This document shows positions 17,654-25,937 of a DNA stretch of 51,643 nucleotides, in pieces. The position numbers were made by a program, and so were the translations under genes. Below the pieces are notes generated by a model. It saw nothing but the letters and a program-made list of their open reading frames with translations. It was not told the DNA's origin and did no database searches. The first letter of the stretch is position 1, and each line of letters begins with the position of its first letter. The stretch is from Desulfobacteraceae bacterium (GTDB lineage Bacteria; Desulfobacterota; Desulfobacteria; Desulfobacterales; ETH-SRB1), in NCBI GenBank assembly GCA_028571455.1, contig JAPVVG010000124.1, positions 1-51,643 on the forward strand, given 5' to 3'.

Positions 17654-18559
17654 GTGTCAAAAAAGATTAATATTTCCGGTTTTCGTCATCTATACCCGTT
17701 TAAATCCCACTACATGAATCTCAAAGGGTTGAAGTATCATTTTATTGACGAGGGAGCCGGCGATCCTGTTGTAATGATTCACGGAAATCCTACATGGTCT
17801 TTCTATTATCGTGAACTAATTAGAGAGCTTTCAACACATTACCGCGCAATTGCGGTCGATCATATTGGATGCGGCCTTTCCGACAAACCAGATAAAAATG
17901 GATACGATTACAGGCTCAAAAGCCGGGTAGATGATATTGAAGCCATGTTTGACCATCTTAAGTTATCAGAAGGGGTTACACTTATACTCCATGATTGGGG
18001 CGGGATGATCGGCATGGCCTATGCTTTGAGGCATCCAAAAAGGATAAGTCGCATAGTGATAATGAATACCGCCGGTTTTTTCCCGCCGGGCAAAAAGAGG
18101 CTTCCTTTCAGACTGCGGCTTGTGCGGAATATAAGGCCGTTTGCAACTCTTGCGGTCCTCGGCTTTAACCTCTTTGCATATAGCGCCCTGTTTATGGCAT
18201 CATACAAAGGGCTTTCCAAAGATGTAAAATCAGGGCTTATTTCCCCGTACAACTGCTGGAAAAACAGGATAGCGACCCTTTGTTTTGTCCAGGATATTCC
18301 TGTTGGAAAAAACGATCCAAGCTATGCCCTTGTAAAACATGTGGATGAAAATTTGCATAAACTTGGGGTCATTCCGATGCTCATATGCTGGGGCAAACAC
18401 GACTTTGTTTTTGATGTATCATACCTTGCCGAGTGGCAGCGCCGTTTTCCGGAGGCAGAGGTCAACTTGCTTTCAGATGCAGGCCATTATGTTCTGGAAG
18501 ATGAGCCCAAAAAGGTTTGTCTGCTTGTCAAAGATTTTTTAACCAGGCATCCTGTATGA
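17654..18559 (+). CDS. oleB: OleB, beta-lactone decarboxylase (alpha/beta hydrolase)
   Basis: A haloalkane-dehalogenase-like alpha/beta hydrolase of 301 residues that converts the beta-lactone made by OleC to an olefin and CO2. The nucleophile Asp lies in LILHDWGGMIG and becomes residue 114 from this start, the same number I recall for the characterised OleB enzyme. The catalytic His is in SDAGHYVLED, and HGNPTW forms the oxyanion region. The GTG at 17654 is preferred over a GTG at 17624, which would overlap oleA and has no Shine-Dalgarno sequence. It is co-transcribed with oleA. Confidence 0.88.
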   Translation: MSKKINISGFRHLYPFKSHYMNLKGLKYHFIDEGAGDPVVMIHGNPTWSFYYRELIRELSTHYRAIAVDHIGCGLSDKPDKNGYDYRLKSRVDDIEAMFDHLKLSEGVTLILHDWGGMIGMAYALRHPKRISRIVIMNTAGFFPPGKKRLPFRLRLVRNIRPFATLAVLGFNLFAYSALFMASYKGLSKDVKSGLISPYNCWKNRIATLCFVQDIPVGKNDPSYALVKHVDENLHKLGVIPMLICWGKHDFVFDVSYLAEWQRRFPEAEVNLLSDAGHYVLEDEPKKVCLLVKDFLTRHPV

Positions 18560-18674
18560 TAATATTTTAGATTTCTGGTTTTGTTTCGTGTTTTCGTACT
18601 TTCGTGTTTTGCGGCGTACGCCTTGAAAAGAGACGTGATTAATTTATTCTGTGATAAGAGTTTTTTGATGACAA

Positions 18675-20330
18675 ATGAAGGCTGATAGCAATATTATAAA
18701 TATTTCGTCGTATTTGAAAAGGATGGCCGGTCTGCAGCCGTATAAAAGGGCTGTTGTCTATCCTGCAGGCCGGGATAAATACAAAAGGGTTGCATACTCT
18801 CATCTTACATTTCTGCAGCTTGATCATGAATCGGATTGTTATGCGCACGGACTGGAAAAGGCGGGGATTAGGCGCGGGACAAGAACCGTTTTAATGGTAA
18901 AGCCCGGCCCGGAATTTTTTTCCTTAACATTTGCGATATTCAAAGTAGGCGCTGTGCCTGTTGTAGTTGATCCGGGAATGGGAATAGGCCGCATGCTTCT
19001 GTGTCTTAAGGAAAGCAGACCGGATGCTTTTATCGGCATTCCGGTGGCACACGCACTTCGAATCCTGTTTCCAAAATATTTCAGGACAGTAAAAACAAAC
19101 ATTATAGTAGGCAAACGCTGGTTTTGGGGAGGGCTTACTCTGCGAGAGATCCGGCAGATTCCATGGCAATCGTATGATGCGGTTAAAACTACCAGTGATG
19201 AAACAGCGGCCATCCTGTTTACAACCGGAAGCACAGGCCCTGCAAAAGGGGCGGTATATACTCACGGCATATTTGATGCCCAGATACGTCATATAAAATC
19301 CCACTTCAACATAACAGAGGATGAAATCGATCTTCCCACATTCCCGCTTTTTGCCCTGTTTGATCCTGCATTGGGGATGACAGCGGTAATACCTGATATG
19401 GATCCTACAAAACCTGCGCGCGTAAATCCTGAAAGAATTGTCGAGGCGATAATAAACCAGGGCGTAACAAATATGTTTGCATCGCCCGCTCTACTGAATC
19501 GTGTGGGACGCTATGGAAAAAGCAAAGGGATAAAACTCCCATCTTTGAAAAGGGTTGTTTCAGCCGGAGCGCCTGTATCTCCATCCAACATTGAGAGGTT
19601 TGCCTCTATATTACGTGATGACGCAGAGATCCACACACCTTACGGCGCAACCGAAGCAGTGCCTGTAATATCAATCGGAAGTAATGAAATCCTTGCTGAA
19701 ACCGGAAAACTCAGCGAGCAGGGGTTTGGCATTTGCGTTGGTCGTCCCCTTGAGGAAATACAGGTTCGTATTATTAAGATAACCGATGATCCGATTGAAA
19801 AATGGTCGGACAGTCTTATGGTTTCTAACAGTGAGATCGGCGAGATTACGGTTAGCGGAGATCTTGTCACAAAACAGTATTTTGAAAACACCCTGGCAGA
19901 TGCGCTCTCAAAGATTAAAGATGAAGACAGGGTGTGGCACAGAATGGGAGATCTTGGCTGGATGGATAAAAAGGGGAGAATCTGGTTTTGCGGTCGTAAA
20001 AATCACCGGGTAATTACTGAAGACGGCACACTTTTTACCATTCCGTGCGAGGCAATTTATAACAATCATCCAAAGGTGTTTCGAAGCGCCCTTGTGGGCA
20101 TAGGATCCCCGCCAAAACAAAGGCCTGTGATATGCATAGAGCTTGAACCACGAGATAGCAGGGGTAAAAAAAAGCAGCTTATGGTTGAGCTTTTTGCGCT
20201 GGCAAAGAAAAGCGTTTTGACAAAAAATATCGATACAATCCTGTTTAAGAAAGCATTTCCGGTTGATATAAGACACAACTCAAAGATTTTTCGCGAAAAA
20301 CTGGCGCTATGGGCGGGGAAGAAATTGTAA
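18675..20330 (+). CDS. oleC: OleC, beta-lactone synthetase (AMP-dependent ligase family)
   Basis: A 551-residue ANL-superfamily enzyme that adenylates the 2-alkyl-3-hydroxyalkanoic acid and cyclises it to a beta-lactone. Seen: the P-loop-like TTGSTGPAKG (about residues 182-191), the adenylate motif TPYGATEA, the hinge region GDLGWMDKKGRIWFCGRKNH and a C-terminal lid domain. It lies 115 nt downstream of oleB. Normally oleD would follow; here the next 23 kb is a defence island. Confidence 0.88.
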   Translation: MKADSNIINISSYLKRMAGLQPYKRAVVYPAGRDKYKRVAYSHLTFLQLDHESDCYAHGLEKAGIRRGTRTVLMVKPGPEFFSLTFAIFKVGAVPVVVDPGMGIGRMLLCLKESRPDAFIGIPVAHALRILFPKYFRTVKTNIIVGKRWFWGGLTLREIRQIPWQSYDAVKTTSDETAAILFTTGSTGPAKGAVYTHGIFDAQIRHIKSHFNITEDEIDLPTFPLFALFDPALGMTAVIPDMDPTKPARVNPERIVEAIINQGVTNMFASPALLNRVGRYGKSKGIKLPSLKRVVSAGAPVSPSNIERFASILRDDAEIHTPYGATEAVPVISIGSNEILAETGKLSEQGFGICVGRPLEEIQVRIIKITDDPIEKWSDSLMVSNSEIGEITVSGDLVTKQYFENTLADALSKIKDEDRVWHRMGDLGWMDKKGRIWFCGRKNHRVITEDGTLFTIPCEAIYNNHPKVFRSALVGIGSPPKQRPVICIELEPRDSRGKKKQLMVELFALAKKSVLTKNIDTILFKKAFPVDIRHNSKIFREKLALWAGKKL

Positions 20331-20334
20331 GTGA

Positions 20335-20356
20335 TCCGCCAAAGGGCTCTGGCGGA
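20335..20356. repeat. Short palindrome, TCCGCCA...TGGCGGA type
   Basis: The arms TCCGCCA and TGGCGGA enclose an 8-nt loop just after oleC. The same arms and the following CTAA recur at 45822-45843, which points to a dispersed host repeat. There is no T-run, so it is not a classical terminator. Confidence 0.5.
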
Positions 20357-20418
20357 CTAAAGTTATCCGCCTCCGGATCCACTCAACGCATTTCAAAATA
20401 AAGCATCGCTTATGGCAG

Positions 20419-20604
20419 TTATACAGTCTCTGGATATTTGTAAACGTTCAAACCGATTACAACATCAGTGCCCTCGATTTTCTGATTACCTCGGGTGCTG
20501 GCGACTGTTATTGTTTTGCCGGATTTTGAGGGGCCGAACTCCTTTGTCAAATCTATCTCAATAATCAGCTTATCGTCTTTAACTTCATATTTTACATTCT
20601 GCAT
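20419..20604 (-). CDS. Small conserved hypothetical protein
   Basis: A 61-residue acidic/basic balanced protein (begins MQNVKYEVKDDKLIIEIDL, contains GPSKSGKTITVAST). It looks like a small two-sheet domain and resembles hypothetical proteins I have seen in sulfate reducers and methanogens. It has a good upstream Shine-Dalgarno (GAGGTGAG, about 5-8 nt before the ATG). It has no membrane segment and no known function. It lies at the left edge of the island and could belong to either side. Confidence 0.65.
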   Translation of the reverse strand: MQNVKYEVKDDKLIIEIDLTKEFGPSKSGKTITVASTRGNQKIEGTDVVIGLNVYKYPETV

Positions 20605-20780
20605 TTCCTCACCTCTTTTTTGTATTTATGCTTACAATTATCCAACATAGCCTGCCCTGCCTGCCCCGTAGCTCCGGCAGATGGTACTGGGGTGAAATCA
20701 TGTTTGCTTTTATTTAACTGGGGTCAAACACCTTCTTCAGTTCAATTACCACGTCAAGTTATAAACTGATGTGCGCAAGT

Positions 20781-21137
20781 CTACCCTTGAAAATTATTTT
20801 CTATTAGCTCTTTGTGCTTTGGTGTTAAGTATCCGCATTGTTTGACAATCTTAACAATTTCAGCCTTTTTAATTTTGGATAGGTGGCCTATTTCCTTAGC
20901 TTTATTAATTTCGTTAGGGTAGATCGTTATTATTGTGGCTGTATTAATGTAAGAATCATGGTCTAAAAACGGAAATTCTTTCTTTTCAATAATGACTTGA
21001 GCATCGGGAGTGGACTTTCGCGGCTTAGAATTAATTAGGAAAAAGAGGGGGGTTTTTGAACATATACAAACAACATATTTATAATCTGGGATAAATGCAC
21101 AATAAGCATGTAATATATCTCCGTGCTTTAATGTCAT
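20781..21137 (-). CDS. Toxin partner of Panacea antitoxin (PemK/MazF-like candidate)
   Basis: A 118-residue protein starting at ATG 21137, which overlaps the antitoxin stop (TAATG). It opens MTLKHGDILHAYCAFIPDYK and continues with VVCICSKTPLFFLINSKPR, a pattern like small SH3-barrel toxins (PemK/MazF-like). The family assignment is tentative. An upstream start at 21164 would overlap the antitoxin by 28 nt and is less likely. Position directly after a Panacea-domain gene is the main support for a toxin role. Confidence 0.65.
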   Translation of the reverse strand: MTLKHGDILHAYCAFIPDYKYVVCICSKTPLFFLINSKPRKSTPDAQVIIEKKEFPFLDHDSYINTATIITIYPNEINKAKEIGHLSKIKKAEIVKIVKQCGYLTPKHKELIENNFQG

Positions 21138-21688
21138 TAAAATCTCGCATATTGTGCTGTACAACGTATCTCTTCAATAATTTCATCTTTATTTACATTA
21201 TCTTCATCTACCATCAACAGATAATCAATTGGTCTTTTTTCCCCCGTTTCAAGCCAGGTCTTCTCCTGGTGGCTTATATTTTTTAGGTCGTTAAAAGATA
21301 TATCACCATATTTGTTAAGAGCATTTTCAAGACATTCAATATCAGTATCGGAAAAATATTCTAATTTTGGGGCTCTTAGTGCAGTTAAGTTTTCATATGG
21401 TTCCTTATTAACAATCAATGAAGCCGAGAAATAATCTAAATAATTTGGGTCTAACCATGAATTTTTTGTAATTAAATCCCTAACGGTAGACGGTACTTGC
21501 CCATAAGACATTCTTATATAAGTATCGCCAATGATTGGTCTTGCATATTTATTTAGATGTGTTTTTTCTGCATAGTATAGAACTTTGGCAATATGATATA
21601 TATCAATTCCTGGCTTTTTGGTTGCTAACCAAATTAAGGTCTCTATGGCTTTTTCGTAGTTCACGCGATATGTAATTTTTTCTTCCAC
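21137..21688 (-). CDS. Panacea (DUF4065) antitoxin
   Basis: A 183-residue protein with the Panacea/SocA-like fold signature: an N-terminal KVLYYAEKTHLNKY block, then RPIIGDTYIRMSYGQVPSTV, and C-terminal helices. Panacea is a promiscuous antitoxin domain that pairs with many unrelated toxins. The start is GTG at 21688 with AAGGAG 7-8 nt upstream. The gene precedes its toxin with a TAATG overlap. An inverted repeat at 21742-21758 upstream may be the operator. Confidence 0.82.
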   Translation of the reverse strand: MEEKITYRVNYEKAIETLIWLATKKPGIDIYHIAKVLYYAEKTHLNKYARPIIGDTYIRMSYGQVPSTVRDLITKNSWLDPNYLDYFSASLIVNKEPYENLTALRAPKLEYFSDTDIECLENALNKYGDISFNDLKNISHQEKTWLETGEKRPIDYLLMVDEDNVNKDEIIEEIRCTAQYARF

Positions 21689-21706
21689 GATAATCTCCTT
21701 TCATGA

Positions 21707-21758
21707 ATTATAAAATGTTTTCATACCGCTTATCGGCTTAATTCTATTTAAAATAGAA
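21707..21758 (-). promoter_or_regulatory. Promoter region and palindrome of the first Panacea module
   Basis: On the leftward strand a TATAAT stands at 21712-21707. Further upstream a perfect 8-bp inverted repeat (TTCTATTT, one base, AAATAGAA) covers 21742-21758. The -35 is poor. The palindrome fits an autoregulatory operator. Confidence 0.4.
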
Positions 21759-21927
21759 CCGTAATTCTAAAAAATCAAGAAAAATCAAACTGACCCACTA
21801 CCAAAATTTAGCCTAAATTAATCGGCTATGCACGCTCTACACGAACGTCCCCATCTACTGTTCGATTTCCCTTACAATAATATGATGTAGCGCACCAGGA
21901 TCGTCTATGCGGGCGACGAAATCAGGT

Positions 21928-22647
21928 TCACAAATCCAACTCTGCCCCGTTTTCATTGAGCCAGAGCGAATATTTTTCATAGTCTGTCATAACACGGGAT
22001 ACCAGACGCCAGAATGTGTCCGAATGAGCACGCTCAATAAGGTGAACCATTTCATGAACCAGCATATAATCAAAGACCCAGATAGGAGCCATGACCGAAC
22101 GCCAATTGAAATTAATGACACCGTTTCGGCCACAGGATGCCCAGCGGTGGCCGAGGTCTAATATTCTGATATCTTTTACTCTAACCCCGATCCTTTTGTC
22201 ATAGCGTGGTATGCGTTCTTTAAGCTGCCTTTTGCCCTGTTTTTTGTACCAGGATATAAAATGATTCCGCGCATTGGCTTTTTCCGTTTCTGGAAGTTCA
22301 AAATAGCCATGCCATAAACGCAGTGGCACGGCTTTCGGTGACTTTTCCGATTTTAATCCGGCATTATCTATAAATTTAAGCCGGTAACTCTTGCCAAGAT
22401 ATAAGAACCCTTGACCATTAACGAACTCTCTCTTTGGCCTCTCCCTGTTCAGTACCTTCTTTTTTGCCAGTTTTTGATGAATCCAGATTTTCTTTTCAGA
22501 AATAAACTTCTCGATGTTATTCAGTTCTGCTTGACGAGGAACCTTCACGATAACGGTCCCATCTCTCTCTATAGAAATCCCCATAGATTTCCGGTTAGAT
22601 CTCTTCAATCTATATTCAAAACCGTCCATTTTCCCCACTATCATCAC
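21928..22647 (-). CDS. YgjP/SprT-like zinc metallopeptidase (DUF45)
   Basis: A 239-residue protein. The metal site HEMVHLIERAHS (HExxH near residue 196, third ligand His about ten residues later) and the region GHRWASCGRNGVINFNW are typical of the YgjP/M48-like DUF45 family. Its start overlaps the hsdR stop by 4 nt (ATGA), so the two are translationally coupled. Members of this family often sit downstream of type I restriction R genes, where their role is unknown; a regulatory or proteolytic control of the restriction enzyme is one guess. Confidence 0.85.
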   Translation of the reverse strand: MMIVGKMDGFEYRLKRSNRKSMGISIERDGTVIVKVPRQAELNNIEKFISEKKIWIHQKLAKKKVLNRERPKREFVNGQGFLYLGKSYRLKFIDNAGLKSEKSPKAVPLRLWHGYFELPETEKANARNHFISWYKKQGKRQLKERIPRYDKRIGVRVKDIRILDLGHRWASCGRNGVINFNWRSVMAPIWVFDYMLVHEMVHLIERAHSDTFWRLVSRVMTDYEKYSLWLNENGAELDL

Positions 22648-25600
22648 GATCTGATCAGCCTTAAATGCAAGGCTTTTGCCAGTTCCATAAAACGATCCGC
22701 AAGCTTCTCCTGTTTCTCAAAAGGAACAAGATTGCGATCATCCACTTCATTGATAATCCACGTTCTCAATATGTTCTGCGCATGCCTGTTTCGCCAAAAA
22801 TCAACAATACCGATCTCCTGCCGGATATGATCCACAATATCAACAACTGCTTCACAGAAATCTTTCATTTTCCGCTCTTCAGGTTTTTTTCCGTACTCAT
22901 CAATCAAGATTCCCAGAAACGGCGCCTGTGTCTTTGGATCCAGACCTGTTTGATCTTCTTTCCGGCCTTTTTTTGTTTCCTGAATGAATTTTTCAAGTTC
23001 TTCCCTCAGGGCTTCCCAGTTCTCATGAAAAGCATCGAGGATATCCTTCAATCTTTCGCTGAGCTTTTTATAAAAAGCAGGATCTTCGTTAAGGTGTTTT
23101 TCAATATGAAATCTAATGGCGTGTTCCATTTCCAGGGCCTGTGACTTTTTCGATTTGATCGCTCCTACTTCCTTTTCAAAGTTTTTATCCAAAATAGATA
23201 TGGGCGGGACTTTTGGATTAACGCCCTGTGCAATAATGTGCTCATCAATCAACTGTTTTACTTTATTTCCCACCCCTGCGATGTTAAGTTGTGAATCTCG
23301 ATATCGATTAGCCGCGGTTTTATTAATAAATCCGAGAAGCTTCATGTCGTAGATATACGGCAGGGCCTCCGGGCGCGGCAGTATAATGTCCATGCTCTCT
23401 ACAAATTCCGCTAACTTGTTGATAAATTCCGCCCTCAGTTCAACGTCTCTTAATGCATCAACACAGACATCAATATCCGAAATGTCAGCAATCCCCCTTT
23501 CGCTAAACAGCCCTAAAACCCTTCTGTGCCGGTCGTCCAATTTGGGCAGCTCGTCCTTGATATTGATCAGCGCGCCTTTGATATCATCCTGCGAGTACAT
23601 GGCCAGCGCCTCGGTCAGGCGATCACCAACACCAAAATAGTCAACAACAAGTCCACGGGTCTTTCCCGTGTAACGCCTGTTAACCCTGGCAATTGCCTGC
23701 AGGAGCTCATGCCCCTGCATAAAACGGTCAAGATACATGACCTGTTCAACGGGCGCATCAAATCCAACCAGCAGCATGCTTTTTACGATAATGACGGCAA
23801 GATTATCCTTGTCCAGTGGCTTTTTAAATCTTCCATCCTTTCCGACAAGGATTTCCTGTTTTGCCTTATCTGTATGTTCTTTATAGGAAGGCGGGTCATT
23901 ATGATCGCCCGAAATAATGGCTGCAAATTCAAGCTCCTTTACGATATCTCTATTTTTTGCGGCAATGATCAGAAACCGTGTCTCTTCATCCAGATTTTCC
24001 TGCTCATCTTCCGGCAGATTCAGTAGGTTCGGATCAAGCAGGTCAAGCCTTTTTAAGAGTTTTTCTCTGGCCTTCTCAAAAGCTTCATAATACCGGATGG
24101 CGGCCCGACGGCTTACCGCCACAACCTGGGCCTTAAATCCATTGGGCAAGATATTTGCGGCATAGTGAAGCAGCATATCCTCTGCTTTCACGGCAATGAG
24201 ATCTTTGGCCTCTAATATGTTGACCACAGTTCCGTACTTGCGCCGTATTGCCTCCCTTTCTTCTTCTGTTCGCGATCTGAACATATCATCAAAGAACTGA
24301 TCCAGGCTCCTTCCATCCTCGATCCTGGCTTCTGCCTTACGGCCCTCATAGAGGATTTTGACGGTGGAGCCATCTTTTTGTGACTGCTCAATGGTATACT
24401 GGTCGATGTAATCGCCAAAGATTTCATGAGTCCTTCTGGTGCGCCCCGCAACGATAATGGGTGTTCCGGTAAATCCGATCATGGCGCAATTTGGCAGAGC
24501 CCGCATGATGTTGGCATGCAGCATGCTGGTGTGGGATCGGTGCGCTTCATCCACAAGAACCAGTATTCCCGGAGAAAGATTCCAGACAGGAAACAGGATC
24601 GGTTTTGCAGGAAGTTTGTATTCACCTTGCTTCTTGCCTGAAGGGGCGGCCGCTTTCAACATCCGGTATCCGGGAACTTCATAATCCTGCATAACGGTCT
24701 CTTGATCCTGGTATTTCTGAACCGTTGCAAAGACAATATTGGAGCTATCCTCCTGCATGTGCCTGGCAAGATCGTTCTTATTATCAGCCCGATAAACGGT
24801 TTCACCGGTCAAACCGGCAGTGCCTCTTAACTGGTCTTCAAGATTTATCCTGTCGGTGACCATTACAATCTTGAACCTTTTCATATCATAAATGGTCCGC
24901 ATCTTGCGCACCATAAAAACCATTGTAAGGCTTTTGCCTGATCCTTGCGTATGCCAGATAATGCCGCCTCGCTGATCTGTGTCGCCGTGCTCTATCCTTG
25001 TCTTACCAGTTCTGAGTCGATGAATCGCCTTATGCACGGCCCGAAACTGCTGATACCTGCACATAAGCTTTACCTGACGGCTTTGAACCTGATCGAAAAG
25101 AATAAAGTTTCTTATAATATCGAGGAGATTCTGTTTTTGGAGCATACCGGCAACAAGGATTTCCTGGCTGTTTAACCTCTTTTTGCTCAGGCGCTTTGCA
25201 ACTTCACTCATGGGAACAGGGCTTGTATCCTTCCACTCCATGTAATGTTCATACCCCGCGCCCACGGTGGCTACCCGCGCCTCCTGCCGGAATGTGCCGA
25301 CCAGAAACTGATTGTAATAAAAAAGCCGTTCACACCCCTCATCCTCTTCTACATCCGGCCTTTGGTTGGAATATCTCAGAAGCTGGTTTATCCCTTCCTC
25401 CATGGGATTGGATATTTTAGGGCTTTTACATTCGACGACGACAAAGGGAATCCCGTTGACAAAGAGCACAATATCCGGAGAAATGAAGGTCTTCCCGCCC
25501 GTTACATCCACCCTGAACTGATTTATTGCTAAGAAATCATTCTTCTCAGGATTATCAAAATCAATTATGGCAACGGTCTTTTCTTTTCCACCATGCAGGA

Positions 25601-25928
25601 CAGGATCGCCTTCTACTTCGACCCCCTGCACGATGAGATCAAAGGCTTTCTTGTTTGCCTCCATCAGTTTCGGCGCGCTGATTCGCTCTAAGGCGCTGAT
25701 CACCTGGTTGATACGATCATCATCAAGCCATGGATTTCCGTTGTCATCGAGATTGATTTTTTTAACCGCTTTACGCAACCTGTCGGCCAGCAAGACATCG
25801 CGGAAGCTGTTCCGTTCGGTGAGATACGGCACATCAATATCACCCTCAATATGCTCCCAGCCCATTTCTTCTAACTGTTCAAGAAAGGGGATTTCCACAT
25901 AAGTCTTTTCGTCAGGTGTTTGTGCCAT
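22644..25928 (-). CDS. hsdR: HsdR, type I restriction endonuclease subunit
   Basis: A 1094-residue R subunit. An N-terminal PD-(D/E)xK nuclease (SPDIVLFVNGIPFVVVECKS, catalytic ECK near residue 167) is followed by an SF2 translocase with Walker A GSGKS (near 328), DEAH box (near 459) and GFTGTP. A helical C-terminal domain should bind HsdM/HsdS. The length is usual for type IB/IC-like R subunits. Its methylase and specificity genes are about 8 kb upstream on the same strand, separated by a DUF262 gene, a STAND gene and an AlbA gene. A diverged scar of another hsdR start lies at 32098-32206. Confidence 0.95.
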   Translation of the reverse strand: MAQTPDEKTYVEIPFLEQLEEMGWEHIEGDIDVPYLTERNSFRDVLLADRLRKAVKKINLDDNGNPWLDDDRINQVISALERISAPKLMEANKKAFDLIVQGVEVEGDPVLHGGKEKTVAIIDFDNPEKNDFLAINQFRVDVTGGKTFISPDIVLFVNGIPFVVVECKSPKISNPMEEGINQLLRYSNQRPDVEEDEGCERLFYYNQFLVGTFRQEARVATVGAGYEHYMEWKDTSPVPMSEVAKRLSKKRLNSQEILVAGMLQKQNLLDIIRNFILFDQVQSRQVKLMCRYQQFRAVHKAIHRLRTGKTRIEHGDTDQRGGIIWHTQGSGKSLTMVFMVRKMRTIYDMKRFKIVMVTDRINLEDQLRGTAGLTGETVYRADNKNDLARHMQEDSSNIVFATVQKYQDQETVMQDYEVPGYRMLKAAAPSGKKQGEYKLPAKPILFPVWNLSPGILVLVDEAHRSHTSMLHANIMRALPNCAMIGFTGTPIIVAGRTRRTHEIFGDYIDQYTIEQSQKDGSTVKILYEGRKAEARIEDGRSLDQFFDDMFRSRTEEEREAIRRKYGTVVNILEAKDLIAVKAEDMLLHYAANILPNGFKAQVVAVSRRAAIRYYEAFEKAREKLLKRLDLLDPNLLNLPEDEQENLDEETRFLIIAAKNRDIVKELEFAAIISGDHNDPPSYKEHTDKAKQEILVGKDGRFKKPLDKDNLAVIIVKSMLLVGFDAPVEQVMYLDRFMQGHELLQAIARVNRRYTGKTRGLVVDYFGVGDRLTEALAMYSQDDIKGALINIKDELPKLDDRHRRVLGLFSERGIADISDIDVCVDALRDVELRAEFINKLAEFVESMDIILPRPEALPYIYDMKLLGFINKTAANRYRDSQLNIAGVGNKVKQLIDEHIIAQGVNPKVPPISILDKNFEKEVGAIKSKKSQALEMEHAIRFHIEKHLNEDPAFYKKLSERLKDILDAFHENWEALREELEKFIQETKKGRKEDQTGLDPKTQAPFLGILIDEYGKKPEERKMKDFCEAVVDIVDHIRQEIGIVDFWRNRHAQNILRTWIINEVDDRNLVPFEKQEKLADRFMELAKALHLRLIRS

Positions 25929-25937
25929 TTGTTTCCT

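Noticed and set aside
20335-20356. Palindrome after oleC taken as a rho-independent terminator
   Set aside because: No T-run follows on either strand and the same sequence recurs elsewhere away from gene ends.
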